Assembly: GCA_018223435.1 (NCBI GenBank)
Contig: JAGTTO010000001.1
Location: 3,038,001 to 3,102,000 of the forward strand
DNA from: Lachnospiraceae bacterium Marseille-Q4251
GTDB lineage: Bacteria; Bacillota; Clostridia; Lachnospirales; Lachnospiraceae
Direction: 5' to 3'
DNA length: 64,000 nt
Of this stretch, positions 54,972 to 64,000 are shown one piece after another (position 1 is the first letter of the stretch; each line of letters starts with the position of its first letter). Position numbers and translations under genes: made by a program. The notes beneath the pieces are model-generated. The model was not told the origin of the DNA and made no database searches. It was given only the letters and a program-made list of their open reading frames with translations.

Positions 54972-56861
54972 ATGGCTATTTTAAAGCTGGCCCCCAGTTT
55001 TAAGGATTATATCTGGGGCGGACGAAGACTGATCGAGGAATATCATAAGCCCTACGACGGTGACATTCTGGCAGAGAGCTGGGAAGTATCCTGTCATCCG
55101 GACGGTCCGTCTTTTGTGACAAATGGAGAGTATGCAGGAAAGACCCTGCAGGAATACATAGATCTGGCAGGCAGAGAGGTGCTTGGAACCAACTGCCGCC
55201 GTTTTGACGAGTTTCCGGTGCTGATCAAATTTATCGATGCGAAGGATAACCTGTCCATTCAGGTGCATCCGGACAATGCCTATGCGCTGAAAAACGAACA
55301 TCAGTACGGAAAAACTGAGATGTGGTATGTGGTAGACTGCGAGGAAGGCGCTTACCTTTACTACGGCTTCAACCGTGAGGTCAGCAAGGAAGAGTTCGCA
55401 GAGCGTATCAAAAACAACACGCTTCTCGAGGTTCTGAACCCGGTGAAAGTAAAGAAGGGTGACGTTCTCTTCATCGAGTCCGGCACAATTCATGCTATTG
55501 GAAAAAATATCCTCATCGCGGAGATCCAGCAGAACTCCAACGTGACTTACCGTGTGTATGACTACGGCCGTATTGGTAAAGACGGCAAGCCCAGAGAGCT
55601 CCATGTGGAGAAGGCTCTGGAAGTGACCAGAAGAGAGCCGGTTCGCCCGAGAGAGGACTGCGCTCCCCATGTGGCAGCCTGCGACTATTTCGTGGTAGAC
55701 AAGCTCAGTGCAAAAAATGAAAAACTCACCGGTTTTGTGGGAGAAGAATCCTTCAAGAGCATCCTCGTTATGGAGGGTGAGGGCGAGATCGTCAACGGCG
55801 ACGAGAAAATGAGCTTCAAGAAGGGCGACAGTTTGTTCCTTCCGGCTGATTCCGGCGCTTATGAGATCAGCGGTGCCTTTGAGGCCCTTGTGACCAGCGA
55901 GGGAGCCAAGAAAAATCCGCTCCGCATCGGTATCGACATGGGCGGCACCAGCATCAAGATCGGCGTGGTCAATGAGAAAAATGAGATCATTGCGCGGACC
56001 GTTCTGGAGACCCGTCTGGATATCGCTCCGGAAGAGCTCATTGCCAATATGGGAAAAGTGACCAGAAAGCTTCTGGAGAATTCCAACATTCCTCTGGACC
56101 AGTGCGTGGGCGTAGGTATCGGAAGCCCGGGAACCATTGACGACAAGGAAGGCGTGGTGATCTATTCTAACAACTATGCCTGGGAGAATGTTCCGCTCCG
56201 TGCAGAGCTGAAAAAATATCTTCCGCTTCCTATTTACATTAACAACGACGCAAACTGCGCGATGCTGGGCGAGGCCGCAGCAGGAGCAGCAGCAGGCAGA
56301 AAAAATGTAGTCTTCCTGACGCTGGGAACCGGCGTGGGCGGCGGCTTCCTCATTGACGGCAAGCTCTTTAACGGCGGTCTCTTGGGCGGAACCGAGTTCG
56401 GTCATACCGTTGTCCAGGTGGGCGGCGTGCGCTGCACCTGTGGAAGAGAGGGCTGTCTGGAGTCTTATGCTTCTGCTACCGGACTGATCCGCATGGCAAG
56501 AGAGCAGATGGACAAGCATCCGGATTCCCTGCTCTGGAAACTCTGCGACGGCGACAAGAGCAAGGTAAATGCAGAGCTGGCTTTCAAAGCTTCCGATGAG
56601 AAGGACGAGGCCGGTATGCTGGCTGTGCAAGAATACATGAAATATCTGGCAGCCGGAGTTGCCAATGCCATCAACATGTTCCGGCCGGAAGTTGTCGTTC
56701 TTGGCGGCGGTATTTCTAACCGCGGCGAGAAACTGGCAGCAGAACTGAATGAGATGGTAAAAGGCGAGTGCTTTGGACATACCTTTGTGAAACCCGCTGA
56801 GGTTGTCATTGCATCCCTGAAAAATGACGCAGGCATCATCGGAGCAGCAGAGCTCTGTTGA
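54972..56861 (+). CDS. Mannose-6-phosphate isomerase fused to ROK-family sugar kinase
   Basis: Start at 54972 behind GGAGG; 629 residues. Residues ~1-315 are a class I phosphomannose isomerase (zinc ligands in LSIQVHPDN and SGTIHAIG; GRRLIEEY start). Residues ~318-629 are a ROK kinase: ATP-binding IGIDMGGTSIKIGVV, catalytic NNDANC, and the zinc motif CTCGREGCLESYAS. It would link mannose-6-P/fructose-6-P with glucose (or related hexose) phosphorylation. The junction (GAKKNPLRIGIDMG) is in frame without a stop, so it is a true fusion. Confidence 0.93.
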   Translation: MAILKLAPSFKDYIWGGRRLIEEYHKPYDGDILAESWEVSCHPDGPSFVTNGEYAGKTLQEYIDLAGREVLGTNCRRFDEFPVLIKFIDAKDNLSIQVHPDNAYALKNEHQYGKTEMWYVVDCEEGAYLYYGFNREVSKEEFAERIKNNTLLEVLNPVKVKKGDVLFIESGTIHAIGKNILIAEIQQNSNVTYRVYDYGRIGKDGKPRELHVEKALEVTRREPVRPREDCAPHVAACDYFVVDKLSAKNEKLTGFVGEESFKSILVMEGEGEIVNGDEKMSFKKGDSLFLPADSGAYEISGAFEALVTSEGAKKNPLRIGIDMGGTSIKIGVVNEKNEIIARTVLETRLDIAPEELIANMGKVTRKLLENSNIPLDQCVGVGIGSPGTIDDKEGVVIYSNNYAWENVPLRAELKKYLPLPIYINNDANCAMLGEAAAGAAAGRKNVVFLTLGTGVGGGFLIDGKLFNGGLLGGTEFGHTVVQVGGVRCTCGREGCLESYASATGLIRMAREQMDKHPDSLLWKLCDGDKSKVNAELAFKASDEKDEAGMLAVQEYMKYLAAGVANAINMFRPEVVVLGGGISNRGEKLAAELNEMVKGECFGHTFVKPAEVVIASLKNDAGIIGAAELC

Positions 56862-56874
56862 TAAAAAAATAGGA

Positions 56875-56917
56875 AAAGCTTCGGCTGACAGGTTTTCTGC
56901 CAGACCGGAGCTTTTTT
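56875..56917 (+). terminator. Terminator of the isomerase-kinase gene
   Basis: AAAGCTTCGG and CCGGAGCTTT around a loop, followed by T residues. Confidence 0.85.
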
Positions 56918-56923
56918 AAACAA

Positions 56924-57181
56924 TTATTTTCTTGTGAGCCAGTCTTCGGGGAGTTCCGTAAGAGGTTCCGGGAAAGAGAGAAGAGAACCAACTCTGGCAA
57001 ATTCTTCTTCCAGATTTTTATCCAGCTTTCCTTTCTCATTGGGAGACAGGTTCAGCATGAAATTTACGTTCATGGGGAAATACTGCTGCATTTTCTGGAT
57101 GGCCCAGGAAGCAGGAGCCGGAGTGGTATCCGGATTCTTTGCGGTCTGCTCTACCGGAAAGCGCAGGATACAGGGGAAAAA
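56924..57181 (-). pseudogene. C-terminal fragment of an unknown protein
   Basis: On the minus strand the frame reads WAIQKMQQYFPMNVNFMLN...KLDKNLEEEFARVGS...PEDWLTRK to a stop at 56924, plausible protein without a credible start. It runs into the oppositely oriented araC fragment. Identity unknown. Confidence 0.4.
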
Positions 57182-57189
57182 GAAAGCGG

Positions 57190-57375
57190 CAGCCAGAACG
57201 AACTTGTCCGTCAGGCTGTCGCCTATATACAGCAAAATTACCGGAATCCTCTTACGCTGAAAGAAACAGCGGAATATGTAGGGCTTTCCCCTTCCTATTT
57301 CTGACCTCCTTTAAGAAAAAATACGGGGTTCCGCCTGCCAGCTACCGAAAGCGGAAAAAGGAACTTACCGGTTAA
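57190..57375 (+). pseudogene. AraC-family HTH fragment, frameshifted
   Basis: ELVRQAVAYIQQNYRNPLTL followed by KETAEYVGLSPSYF is a clear AraC first HTH. A frameshift at the following Ser then continues as TSFKKKYGVPPASYRKRKKELTG, the usual AraC C-terminus. Only the DNA-binding end survives. Confidence 0.8.
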
Positions 57376-58603
57376 AATACTTGTCCAGCTGTTCCATAAA
57401 CTCCGTCGGAATATCCTTCGGGAAGGGGAAGGTCGGGAGGTTTCCAAGGCGGTCGGCGATGTAGCCGAGGAGCATGGCGCTACGCTTTAAGGACCAGGAG
57501 GAGATGAGGTCCACGGTGTCGTGGCGGGTGTGCATGCCGAAGCCGTCGCGGTTCAGGGTCATGGCCGGGATACCTTTCCAGGCGAAGGTGTTGGAGTCGC
57601 TGCCCCAGATGGCGTTGGAGGTCCGCATGCCAAGGCCGATCTCGTGGGCCATGTAGGTGATCATCTGGCAGATGGCGGGATCAGCGGTGACGCCGACAAC
57701 GGTGCCGCCCACAAGCTGACCGGCCAGGTCCACATTCATATTGAACTGGTGGGAGGGAAGCTCAGAAGCATGGGCGCGGACATATTCCTGGCTGCCCAGG
57801 AGGCCTTTTTCCTCTGCACCGAACCAGATGAACTCCATCGTGCGCTTCGGTCGGTGAGCGTTAAAGTAACGGCAAAGCTCCATGATGATGGCTCCGCCGG
57901 AAATGTTGTCGTAAGCGCCGGGGCCGGCAGGTACGGAATCGTAGTGGGCGGTGAGGGTCAGGATTTCGTCGGGCTTCTCGGTACCGGTGATCCGAGCTGC
58001 CACATTGGCTGAGGTCCGCTCCACAAGTTTCTGCTTCAGAACCAGTTTTGCTCTGGAAGCGCCGCGGCTTACGAGGTCAACGGCGTCTCTGTGATGGATG
58101 CAGACGCCCTGGATTGGTGTCTCTTTCATGGAAGGAAGAGAGTAGAGCGCGGGTTTCAGGTCCTCGCCCTCGTCGATGGGGGCGCCGCTGATGCTTAAGT
58201 AAGCGACGGCTCCTGCTTTGACCAGTTTCTCGTATAAATCTTTGCGGACCGGACCGTTTACCATCACGATCTTTCCTGTGGCATAGCCAAGGCTGATATC
58301 GTCGCCGTTCTCCGCATAGAGGAAGGGAGCCTCCACGCCGCCCTCCGGGGTACTGCCGCACTTGCCGTAACCGGTGACAACGTATTCTTTCTCAAAGGGT
58401 TCCGTGATAAAAAAGCGGGCTTCCTCGATCTCAAAGGCTTCAAAAGGAAACTCCTCCAGACGGCTCTCGAGGCCGAAGGAGCGGAGCTCTTCCTGGATGG
58501 AAGCGGCGGCTTTCTGCTCGCCTTCGGTTCCGGCTTCCCGGATATAATCAAATTTTCTGACAAAATCAAGCTGACGTTCTCCGTCAATTTCTTCAAAATA
58601 CAT
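57365..58603 (-). CDS. M28-family metallopeptidase with PA-like insert
   Basis: 412 residues. Zinc site: LTAHYDSVPAGPGAYDNISGG, FGAEEKGLLGS, and MHTRHDT near the C-terminus. A protease-associated-type insertion (~residues 100-185) separates the N-terminal helix from the catalytic domain. No signal peptide, so cytoplasmic aminopeptidase is likely. GGAGG precedes the ATG. Confidence 0.9.
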   Translation of the reverse strand: MYFEEIDGERQLDFVRKFDYIREAGTEGEQKAAASIQEELRSFGLESRLEEFPFEAFEIEEARFFITEPFEKEYVVTGYGKCGSTPEGGVEAPFLYAENGDDISLGYATGKIVMVNGPVRKDLYEKLVKAGAVAYLSISGAPIDEGEDLKPALYSLPSMKETPIQGVCIHHRDAVDLVSRGASRAKLVLKQKLVERTSANVAARITGTEKPDEILTLTAHYDSVPAGPGAYDNISGGAIIMELCRYFNAHRPKRTMEFIWFGAEEKGLLGSQEYVRAHASELPSHQFNMNVDLAGQLVGGTVVGVTADPAICQMITYMAHEIGLGMRTSNAIWGSDSNTFAWKGIPAMTLNRDGFGMHTRHDTVDLISSWSLKRSAMLLGYIADRLGNLPTFPFPKDIPTEFMEQLDKYFNR

Positions 58604-58712
58604 GGTAAACCTCCAAAATAGTTATTCTTTCCTTATTCTAACATGGGAAGGATTTTATGACAATCATTTCCAACTATCTTTACATTTTCTGAAAGAGAAG
58701 AGTATAATGTTC

Positions 58713-58760
58713 GTAATTATTCAGAATAAAGCGGAATCGAGCTTGGCTCTGAATAATTAC
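58713..58760. repeat. 48-bp palindromic element
   Basis: GTAATTATTCAGA and TCTGAATAATTAC are perfect inverted ends, related to GTAACTATTCAGA of the element at 45961. It lies in the leader of the MATE gene. Confidence 0.7.
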
Positions 58761-58788
58761 GTTACTACATAAAAAGAGGAAAAAGAAA

Positions 58789-60135
58789 ATGAACGAAAAG
58801 AATCATTTATTCAGCAATCATGCACTGAAAATGCTCCTGATCCCGCTGGTGGCGGAGCAGTTTCTGACCTCCCTTATGGGAACGGCGGACAGCATGATGG
58901 TGAGCAATGTGGGCTCTGCGGCAATTTCAGCCGTCTCGCTGGTGGATTCCATCAACGTGCTGGTGATCCAGGCGTTTGCGGCTCTTTCGGCCGGCGGAAC
59001 CATCGTCTGCTCCCAGTATATCGGGCAGAAAAATCTGAAAAAAGCCACAGAGAGCGCAAGGCAGCTCCTTCTGGCGGTGGCCTCCATTTCGGTGCTGGTC
59101 ATGGCGGTTTGTCTGGCTTTCCGAACACCGCTTCTTCGGCTGGTATTTGGAAAAGTAGATGCGGAGGTCATGGATGCGTCGAAGATTTACTTCCTTATTA
59201 CCTCCCTGTCCTTCCCTTTTATCGCCCTTTATGACGCGGGAGCTTCCGTCTACCGGGCTCAGGGTGATTCAGCAACGCCTCTTCGGATCTCCGTGGTGGC
59301 AAACTGCCTGAACATCACGGGAAATGCCGTGCTGATCTGGGTTTTCCATATGGGAGTGGCAGGCGCTGCTCTGGCGACCCTGGGCTCCCGTGTTTTTTCC
59401 GCGATTGTCGTTCTCTGGCTTCTTCGAAGTCCGAAAAATGAGATTGCCGTGAAAGATTATCTCACAATCCGTCCCGATGCCACCCAGATCGGCATGATCC
59501 TGAAGATCGGTATTCCCTCCGGAGTGGAAAACAGTATGTTCCAGTTCGGAAAGCTGGCAATCCAGTCTACGGTTTCCACCATGGGAACTGTCGCCATCGC
59601 CGCCCAGGCCATGACGAACATTCTGGAGAACTTAAACGGTGTGGCTGCCATTGGCATCGGTATCGGCCTGATGACTGTGGTGGGCGAGTGTATGGGAGCC
59701 GGCCGGAAAGACGAGGCTGTCTACTATGTGAAGAAGCTTTCGGTCATTGCAGAGGTGATCATCATCATCTGCTGCGGAGCAATTTTCCTGCTCACGAAGC
59801 CCATCACGACGCTGGGCGGCATGGAGCCGGAGAGTGCGAGCCTCTGCTTCCATATGATTACCTGGATCACGATCGTGAAACCCATCGTCTGGACCGCAGC
59901 CTTTATTCCAGCCTATGGCCTTCGGGCAGCAGGTGATGTGAAATTTTCCATGATCATTTCCTGCCTGACCATGTGGCTTTGCCGGGTGAGCCTCTGTATC
60001 TTCCTGAGCCGTCATTTCGGTATGGGTCCGATGGCTGTCTGGATCGGTATGTTTTCCGACTGGACTTTAAGAGGCATCTTCTTCGGAATCCGTTTCCACA
60101 GCCGGAAATGGCTGGAAAAGAAAGTCATTCAGTAA
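58789..60135 (+). CDS. MATE-family efflux transporter
   Basis: 448 residues, about 12 membrane helices, MATE pattern (LIPLVAEQFLTSLMGTADSMMV; VYRAQGDSATPLRIS). Distinct from the exporter at 8560. The LacI gene follows after 10 bp and may regulate it. Confidence 0.93.
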   Translation: MNEKNHLFSNHALKMLLIPLVAEQFLTSLMGTADSMMVSNVGSAAISAVSLVDSINVLVIQAFAALSAGGTIVCSQYIGQKNLKKATESARQLLLAVASISVLVMAVCLAFRTPLLRLVFGKVDAEVMDASKIYFLITSLSFPFIALYDAGASVYRAQGDSATPLRISVVANCLNITGNAVLIWVFHMGVAGAALATLGSRVFSAIVVLWLLRSPKNEIAVKDYLTIRPDATQIGMILKIGIPSGVENSMFQFGKLAIQSTVSTMGTVAIAAQAMTNILENLNGVAAIGIGIGLMTVVGECMGAGRKDEAVYYVKKLSVIAEVIIIICCGAIFLLTKPITTLGGMEPESASLCFHMITWITIVKPIVWTAAFIPAYGLRAAGDVKFSMIISCLTMWLCRVSLCIFLSRHFGMGPMAVWIGMFSDWTLRGIFFGIRFHSRKWLEKKVIQ

Positions 60136-60145
60136 AGGAAAGCCC

Positions 60146-61255
60146 ATGAAGAAAAAAGTGACCACGACGGATATCGCGAAAATGGCCGGAGTTTCCCAGG
60201 CGACGGTATCCATGATCCTGAACAAAAAATACAATGTCTCTTTTTCCAGGGAGACCATTGAAAAGGTGGAAAAAGCCGCGGAAGAGCTGGGCTACCACAA
60301 ATCTGAGTGCCGGAGAGCAAGGAAACTTACGGGTCAGAAGCTCATCGCTGTCTTTTGCCCGACTCTCACGAATCCCTACTATGTGATGCTGCTTCAGGGC
60401 ATTGAGGAGATCGCGAAGGAGAGCGGCTATACGGTCTTTGTCTGTAACACCCTGCGGGATCTGAAAACCGAGGAGAGCTGTCTTCGGATGCTGCGGCAGA
60501 TCCAGCCCATGGGAATCATCTACACCTGCAATCCCAGCGCCTGTTTTCAGCAGGAGATCCTGGCCCTGTCGGAAAATATTCCGCTGGTGGTGATAAAAAA
60601 CAGAGATCTCGATATGGAAGTGGATGTGGTGGAACTCAACAACGCGAAGCCGGGACGGCTCATGGCCCGGCATCTTTTGGAGCTGGGGCACCGGAAGGTA
60701 GGCTTTATTTCGCCACCTCTGACCCGGCGGCAGCAGCAGCGCTTTCAGCGGGTGGAAGGCTTTATGGAAGAATTCCGGGAAGCGGGACTTCCGGAAGGCG
60801 TCATCGTGAAGGCCGCAGACGAGGAGGTGGACAGCCGGGTGCCGGGAATGGATTCGGAGTACAAGATTGGCTATCAGCTGACGAAGGAGCTTCTGAAGGA
60901 GGAGAAAGGCATCACCGCTATCGCGGGCCTCAATGATATGATTGCCCTTGGCGTGCTGGATGCCCTGGCGGAAGCCAAGATCCGGGTGCCCTCGGAGATG
61001 TCAGTCTTGGGCTGTGACAACATCCTCTATGGAAAGCTCAAGGATATTTCCCTGACAACGATCGAGCATTTTGTTCAGCAGAAAGGTAGGGATGCCTGCG
61101 AGATTATTATTAAGAAGATTCACGCCCTCACAAGCCGGGAGGATGAGATCCGGCCCACGAGCATTTACCATATTGAATATGAACCGAAGCTCATCATACG
61201 GGGGACTACGGCGCCGGCGAAAGTGCGGCGGAATTTTAGCCCTGTAAAGAAATAA
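60146..61255 (+). CDS. LacI-family transcriptional regulator
   Basis: 369 residues: HTH TTDIAKMAGVSQATVSMILN, then a periplasmic-binding-like sensor (VIAGLNDMIALGVLDAL, SVLGCDNILYGK). Intact, unlike the copy at 53133. Effector unknown; the MATE exporter or transaldolase/transketolase genes are candidate targets. Confidence 0.92.
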   Translation: MKKKVTTTDIAKMAGVSQATVSMILNKKYNVSFSRETIEKVEKAAEELGYHKSECRRARKLTGQKLIAVFCPTLTNPYYVMLLQGIEEIAKESGYTVFVCNTLRDLKTEESCLRMLRQIQPMGIIYTCNPSACFQQEILALSENIPLVVIKNRDLDMEVDVVELNNAKPGRLMARHLLELGHRKVGFISPPLTRRQQQRFQRVEGFMEEFREAGLPEGVIVKAADEEVDSRVPGMDSEYKIGYQLTKELLKEEKGITAIAGLNDMIALGVLDALAEAKIRVPSEMSVLGCDNILYGKLKDISLTTIEHFVQQKGRDACEIIIKKIHALTSREDEIRPTSIYHIEYEPKLIIRGTTAPAKVRRNFSPVKK

Positions 61256-61335
61256 AGATAAATAAAAATTAAGAATTATTAGTAATAATCAAGACTATCT
61301 GACAGGGACTTCAACAGAATATCACGAAAAACAGG

Positions 61336-61378
61336 AAAGCATATATTGATAAAAGTTTATTTTATTAGTATATGCTTT
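61336..61378. terminator. AT-rich inverted repeat after lacI
   Basis: AAAGCATATATTGATAA and TTATTAGTATATGCTTT pair with few mismatches, followed by TTATT. Terminator of lacI or an operator before the transaldolase gene. Confidence 0.55.
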
Positions 61379-61400
61379 TATTAATAAAAACTCAGGGCGG

Positions 61401-61428
61401 TTGACGGCGAAAGGAGATGTGCTATACT
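61401..61428 (+). promoter_or_regulatory. Transaldolase promoter
   Basis: TTGACG, 16 bp, TATACT. Confidence 0.75.
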
Positions 61429-61471
61429 GGATTCAAAAGTTTACAGTACCTAATTCAAGGAGGAAAAAGCA

Positions 61472-62128
61472 ATGAAATTTTTCGTAGATACAGCAGATGT
61501 AGATGAGATTCGCAAAGCCAACGACATGGGTGTGATCTGCGGCGTGACCACAAACCCGTCCCTGATCGCAAAGAGCGGAAGAAAATTTGAGGATGTGATC
61601 AAAGAGATCACTTCTATCGTGGACGGCCCCATCAGCGGTGAGGTAAAAGCCACCACCACCGACGCTGAGGGAATGATCAAGGAAGGCCATGAGATTGCAG
61701 CCATCCATCCGAACATGGTAGTTAAGATTCCCATGACCGTAGAGGGACTGAAAGCAGTCAAAGTCCTTTCTTCCGAGGGCATCAAGACCAACGTGACCCT
61801 GATTTTCTCTGCAAACCAGGCTCTTCTCGCAGCCCGGGCTGGCGCAACCTACGTTTCTCCGTTCCTCGGAAGAATCGATGATATTTCCGGCTACGGCATC
61901 GACCTGGTTCGTCAGATCGCAGACATTTTCGACGTGGCAAAAGATATCCACACAGAGATCATCGCAGCCAGCATCCGCAACCCGATCCATGTAACCGACT
62001 GCGCCCTGGCAGGAGCTGATATCGCCACCGTTCCTTATAAAGTTATCGTTCAGATGACCAAACATCCGCTTACCGATGCCGGGATCGAGAAATTCCAGGC
62101 AGATTATAAGGCTGTATTCGGAGAGTAA
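61472..62128 (+). CDS. fsa: Transaldolase / fructose-6-phosphate aldolase-like
   Basis: 218 residues, the short TalC/Fsa form. [30 protein letters not shown], the Schiff-base lysine region [20 protein letters not shown] and [12 protein letters not shown] are conserved. In Clostridia these are usually transaldolases in the non-oxidative pentose phosphate pathway; aldolase activity cannot be excluded. Upstream of the transketolase genes. Confidence 0.93.
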   Translation: MKFFVDTADVDEIRKANDMGVICGVTTNPSLIAKSGRKFEDVIKEITSIVDGPISGEVKATTTDAEGMIKEGHEIAAIHPNMVVKIPMTVEGLKAVKVLSSEGIKTNVTLIFSANQALLAARAGATYVSPFLGRIDDISGYGIDLVRQIADIFDVAKDIHTEIIAASIRNPIHVTDCALAGADIATVPYKVIVQMTKHPLTDAGIEKFQADYKAVFGE

Positions 62129-62142
62129 GCCGGAAAAAGGGC

Positions 62143-62171
62143 TTGCATCAGACAGGGACTTTTCGTATAAT
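62143..62171 (+). promoter_or_regulatory. Transketolase promoter
   Basis: TTGCAT, 17 bp, TATAAT. Confidence 0.7.
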
Positions 62172-62261
62172 GGGGGCAGCGGCATCCGGCCATCTGAAAA
62201 AGACCATGCTGCGCTGATTTCACGCTATGCGTGACAACATTTAAAGGAGCGAGGAATTAAG

Positions 62262-63101
62262 ATGAACAAGTTAGAGCTTCAAAAGACTGCTAACGAAATC
62301 CGCAAAGACATCGTGACTGCTGTTCACAGTGCGAAGTCCGGTCATCCGGGTGGATCCCTTTCTGCAGCTGATGTTTTTACCTATCTGTATTTCAAAGAGA
62401 TGGAGATCGATCCGAAGAACCCGAAGGATCCGGACAGAGACCGTTTTGTGCTGTCAAAGGGTCATAACGCGCCGGGACTTTATTCTGCACTGGCAGAGAG
62501 AGGCTATTTCCCGAAGGAGGATCTTGTAACTCTGCGTCATCTGGGCTCTTATCTGCAGGGCCATCCGGATATGAAACACATTCCGGGCGTAGATATGTCC
62601 AGCGGTTCTCTTGGACAGGGAATTTCCGCAGCTGTTGGTATGGCGCTGGCCGGAAAAATGGACGGAAAAGATTATCGGGTATTTACCCTTCTGGGCGACG
62701 GTGAGATCCAGGAAGGACAGGTCTGGGAGGCAGCGATGTTTGCCGGAGCCAGAAAGCTGGACAACCTGGTAGTGATCGTGGACAACAACGGACTTCAGAT
62801 CGACGGAAATGTTGCTGACGTCTGCTCCCCCTACCCCATCGACAAGAAATTCGAGGCTTTCAATTTCCATGTAATCTCCGTAGCTGACGGAAACGATTTC
62901 GACCAGCTGGAGAGCGCCTTTGAGGAGGCAAAGACCGTCAAAGGCATGCCCGTGGCTATCGTGGTGAAGACCGTCAAAGGAAAAGGCGTTTCCTTCATGG
63001 AGAACCAGGCCGGCTGGCACGGAAAGGCTCCCAACGATGAGGAGTATAAGATCGCAATGCAGGATTTGGAGAAAGCAGGTGAAGCATTATGTCAGAAGTA
63101 A
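62262..63101 (+). CDS. Transketolase, N-terminal (ThDP) subunit
   Basis: 279 residues, the split-type transketolase subunit with the ThDP motif GDGEIQEGQVWEAAMFAG...VIVDNNG and SAKSGHPGGSLSAAD. It needs the C-terminal subunit encoded next; the two genes overlap by 13 bp. Confidence 0.95.
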   Translation: MNKLELQKTANEIRKDIVTAVHSAKSGHPGGSLSAADVFTYLYFKEMEIDPKNPKDPDRDRFVLSKGHNAPGLYSALAERGYFPKEDLVTLRHLGSYLQGHPDMKHIPGVDMSSGSLGQGISAAVGMALAGKMDGKDYRVFTLLGDGEIQEGQVWEAAMFAGARKLDNLVVIVDNNGLQIDGNVADVCSPYPIDKKFEAFNFHVISVADGNDFDQLESAFEEAKTVKGMPVAIVVKTVKGKGVSFMENQAGWHGKAPNDEEYKIAMQDLEKAGEALCQK

Positions 63102-64000
63102 AGAAGATCGCTACCAGAGAGAGTTACGGAAATGCCCTGGTAGAGCTGGGCAAAGAGCATGAAAATCTTGTGGTTCTGGACGCTGACCTTGCTGAGGCTA
63201 CCAAGACCGGTATGTTTAAGAAAGTATTTCCGGAGCGTCACATCGACTGCGGTATCGCCGAGAGCAATATGGCAGGCATCGCAGCCGGTCTTTCCACTAC
63301 AGGAAAGGTTCCCTTCATGAGCACCTTCGCCATGTTTGCGGCCGGCCGTGCTTTTGAGCAGGTGAGAAACTCCATCGGCTATCCCCATCTGAATGTGAAA
63401 ATCGGTGCAACTCACGCCGGTCTTTCCGTAGGTGAGGACGGAGCAACCCATCAGTGCAACGAGGATATCGCTCTGATGCGCGTCATTCCGGGCATGGTTG
63501 TCATCAATCCGAGTGATGATATCGAGGCAAAAGCAGCAGTAAAAGCCGCTTACGAGTATGTAGGACCGGTTTATCTCCGTTTCGGCCGTCTAGCTGCACC
63601 GGTGATCAATGACCGTCCGGATTACAAATTTGAGATCGGCAAGGGCCTTACCCTCCGGGAAGGTAAGGATCTGACCATCGTAGCCACCGGTCTCATGGTA
63701 TCCGAGTCCCTGGCAGCTGCTGAGATGCTGGCAAAAGACGGTATCGAGGCAAAGGTCATCAACATCCACACGATCAAACCGCTGGATGAGGAGCTGATTG
63801 TTGCAGCAGCAAAGGAGACCGGAAAGGTTGTTACCGTTGAGGAGCACTCCATCATCGGCGGTCTGGGAAGCGCTGTCTGCGACTGCCTGAGCGAAAAGGC
63901 TCCGACCAAAGTCCTGAAGATCGGCGTCAACGACGTCTACGGCGAATCCGGCCCGGCCAAGGAAGTCCTCCACAAATATGGTCTGGATGCAGAAGGCATC
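63089..64000 (+). CDS. Transketolase, C-terminal subunit (cut by window end)
   Basis: ATG at 63089 overlaps the end of the partner gene. At least 304 codons with no stop before the window ends; the usual length is ~310, so nearly all is present. IDCGIAESNMAGIAAGLS, GATHAGLSVGEDGATHQ, YLRFGRLAAP and the C-terminal ThDP-binding fold match the family. Confidence 0.95.
   Translation, partial: MSEVKKIATRESYGNALVELGKEHENLVVLDADLAEATKTGMFKKVFPERHIDCGIAESNMAGIAAGLSTTGKVPFMSTFAMFAAGRAFEQVRNSIGYPHLNVKIGATHAGLSVGEDGATHQCNEDIALMRVIPGMVVINPSDDIEAKAAVKAAYEYVGPVYLRFGRLAAPVINDRPDYKFEIGKGLTLREGKDLTIVATGLMVSESLAAAEMLAKDGIEAKVINIHTIKPLDEELIVAAAKETGKVVTVEEHSIIGGLGSAVCDCLSEKAPTKVLKIGVNDVYGESGPAKEVLHKYGLDAEGI

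Noticed and set aside
54981..56780. Very long minus-strand ORF (599 codons)
   Set aside because: Fully antisense to the isomerase-kinase fusion whose motifs are unmistakable; a codon-bias shadow.

Overview
The window looks like a chromosome segment of a gut Clostridia, most likely Lachnospiraceae (Blautia/Dorea-like). This rests on moderate GC, strong AGGAGG ribosome-binding sites, DUF6128-type and LytTR-PAS proteins, a large Bacillus-type SRP RNA, a split transketolase with an Fsa-type transaldolase, and many IS200/IS605 and small palindromic repeats. The genus is not determinable from sequence reading alone.

Layout. 1-7.5 kb: the 3' part of a giant repeat-bearing surface-type protein, coupled to a small leaderless subtilisin. 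7.5-16 kb: AraC regulator/MATE exporter pair, a secreted acidic protein, a SWIM-SNF2 helicase and a NUDIX hydrolase. 16-22 kb: an accessory surface locus made of a LytTR-PAS regulator cut short by a perfect hairpin, a GACA simple repeat, and six exported or membrane-anchored proteins built from two paralogous modules. It ends at a decayed IS605 tnpB. 22.7-30 kb: cystathionine lyase and PepV dipeptidase, tRNA-Gly, remnants of an ABC exporter, a HAD phosphatase, a truncated glycosidase-like ORF, a DUF6128-like protein and a NrdG-type activase. 30-34 kb: TadA fused to an acetyltransferase, the SRP RNA, and a yybP-ykoY-type (Mn2+) riboswitch in front of hflK-hflC. 34-40 kb: a phosphate operon (permuted PstS, PstCAB, PhoU, PhoR-like kinase) behind a candidate Pho box. 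40-46 kb: LysR/aspartase pair, lipoprotein, LprI-like protein, tRNA-Ser and a cluster of small inverted-repeat elements. 46-48.2 kb: a complete IS200/IS605 element. 48.4-52.1 kb: pfkA, dnaX, ybaB, recR. 52.2-57.4 kb: HD hydrolase, decayed LacI/permease/AraC genes, and a mannose-6-phosphate isomerase fused to a ROK kinase. 57.4-64 kb: M28 peptidase, MATE exporter, LacI regulator, transaldolase and split transketolase, the last running off the window.

How it fits together. Central sugar metabolism (PFK, ManA-ROK kinase, transaldolase, transketolase) and replication/repair (dnaX-ybaB-recR) are interspersed with accessory surface proteins and mobile debris. At least four genes (MATE at 8.6 kb, LytTR regulator, pstA, lysR) end inside a short palindromic element, suggesting repeated insertion at gene 3' ends. 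The most novel-looking region is the 16-21.8 kb surface locus. The best regulatory finding is the Mn2+ riboswitch candidate before hflKC.
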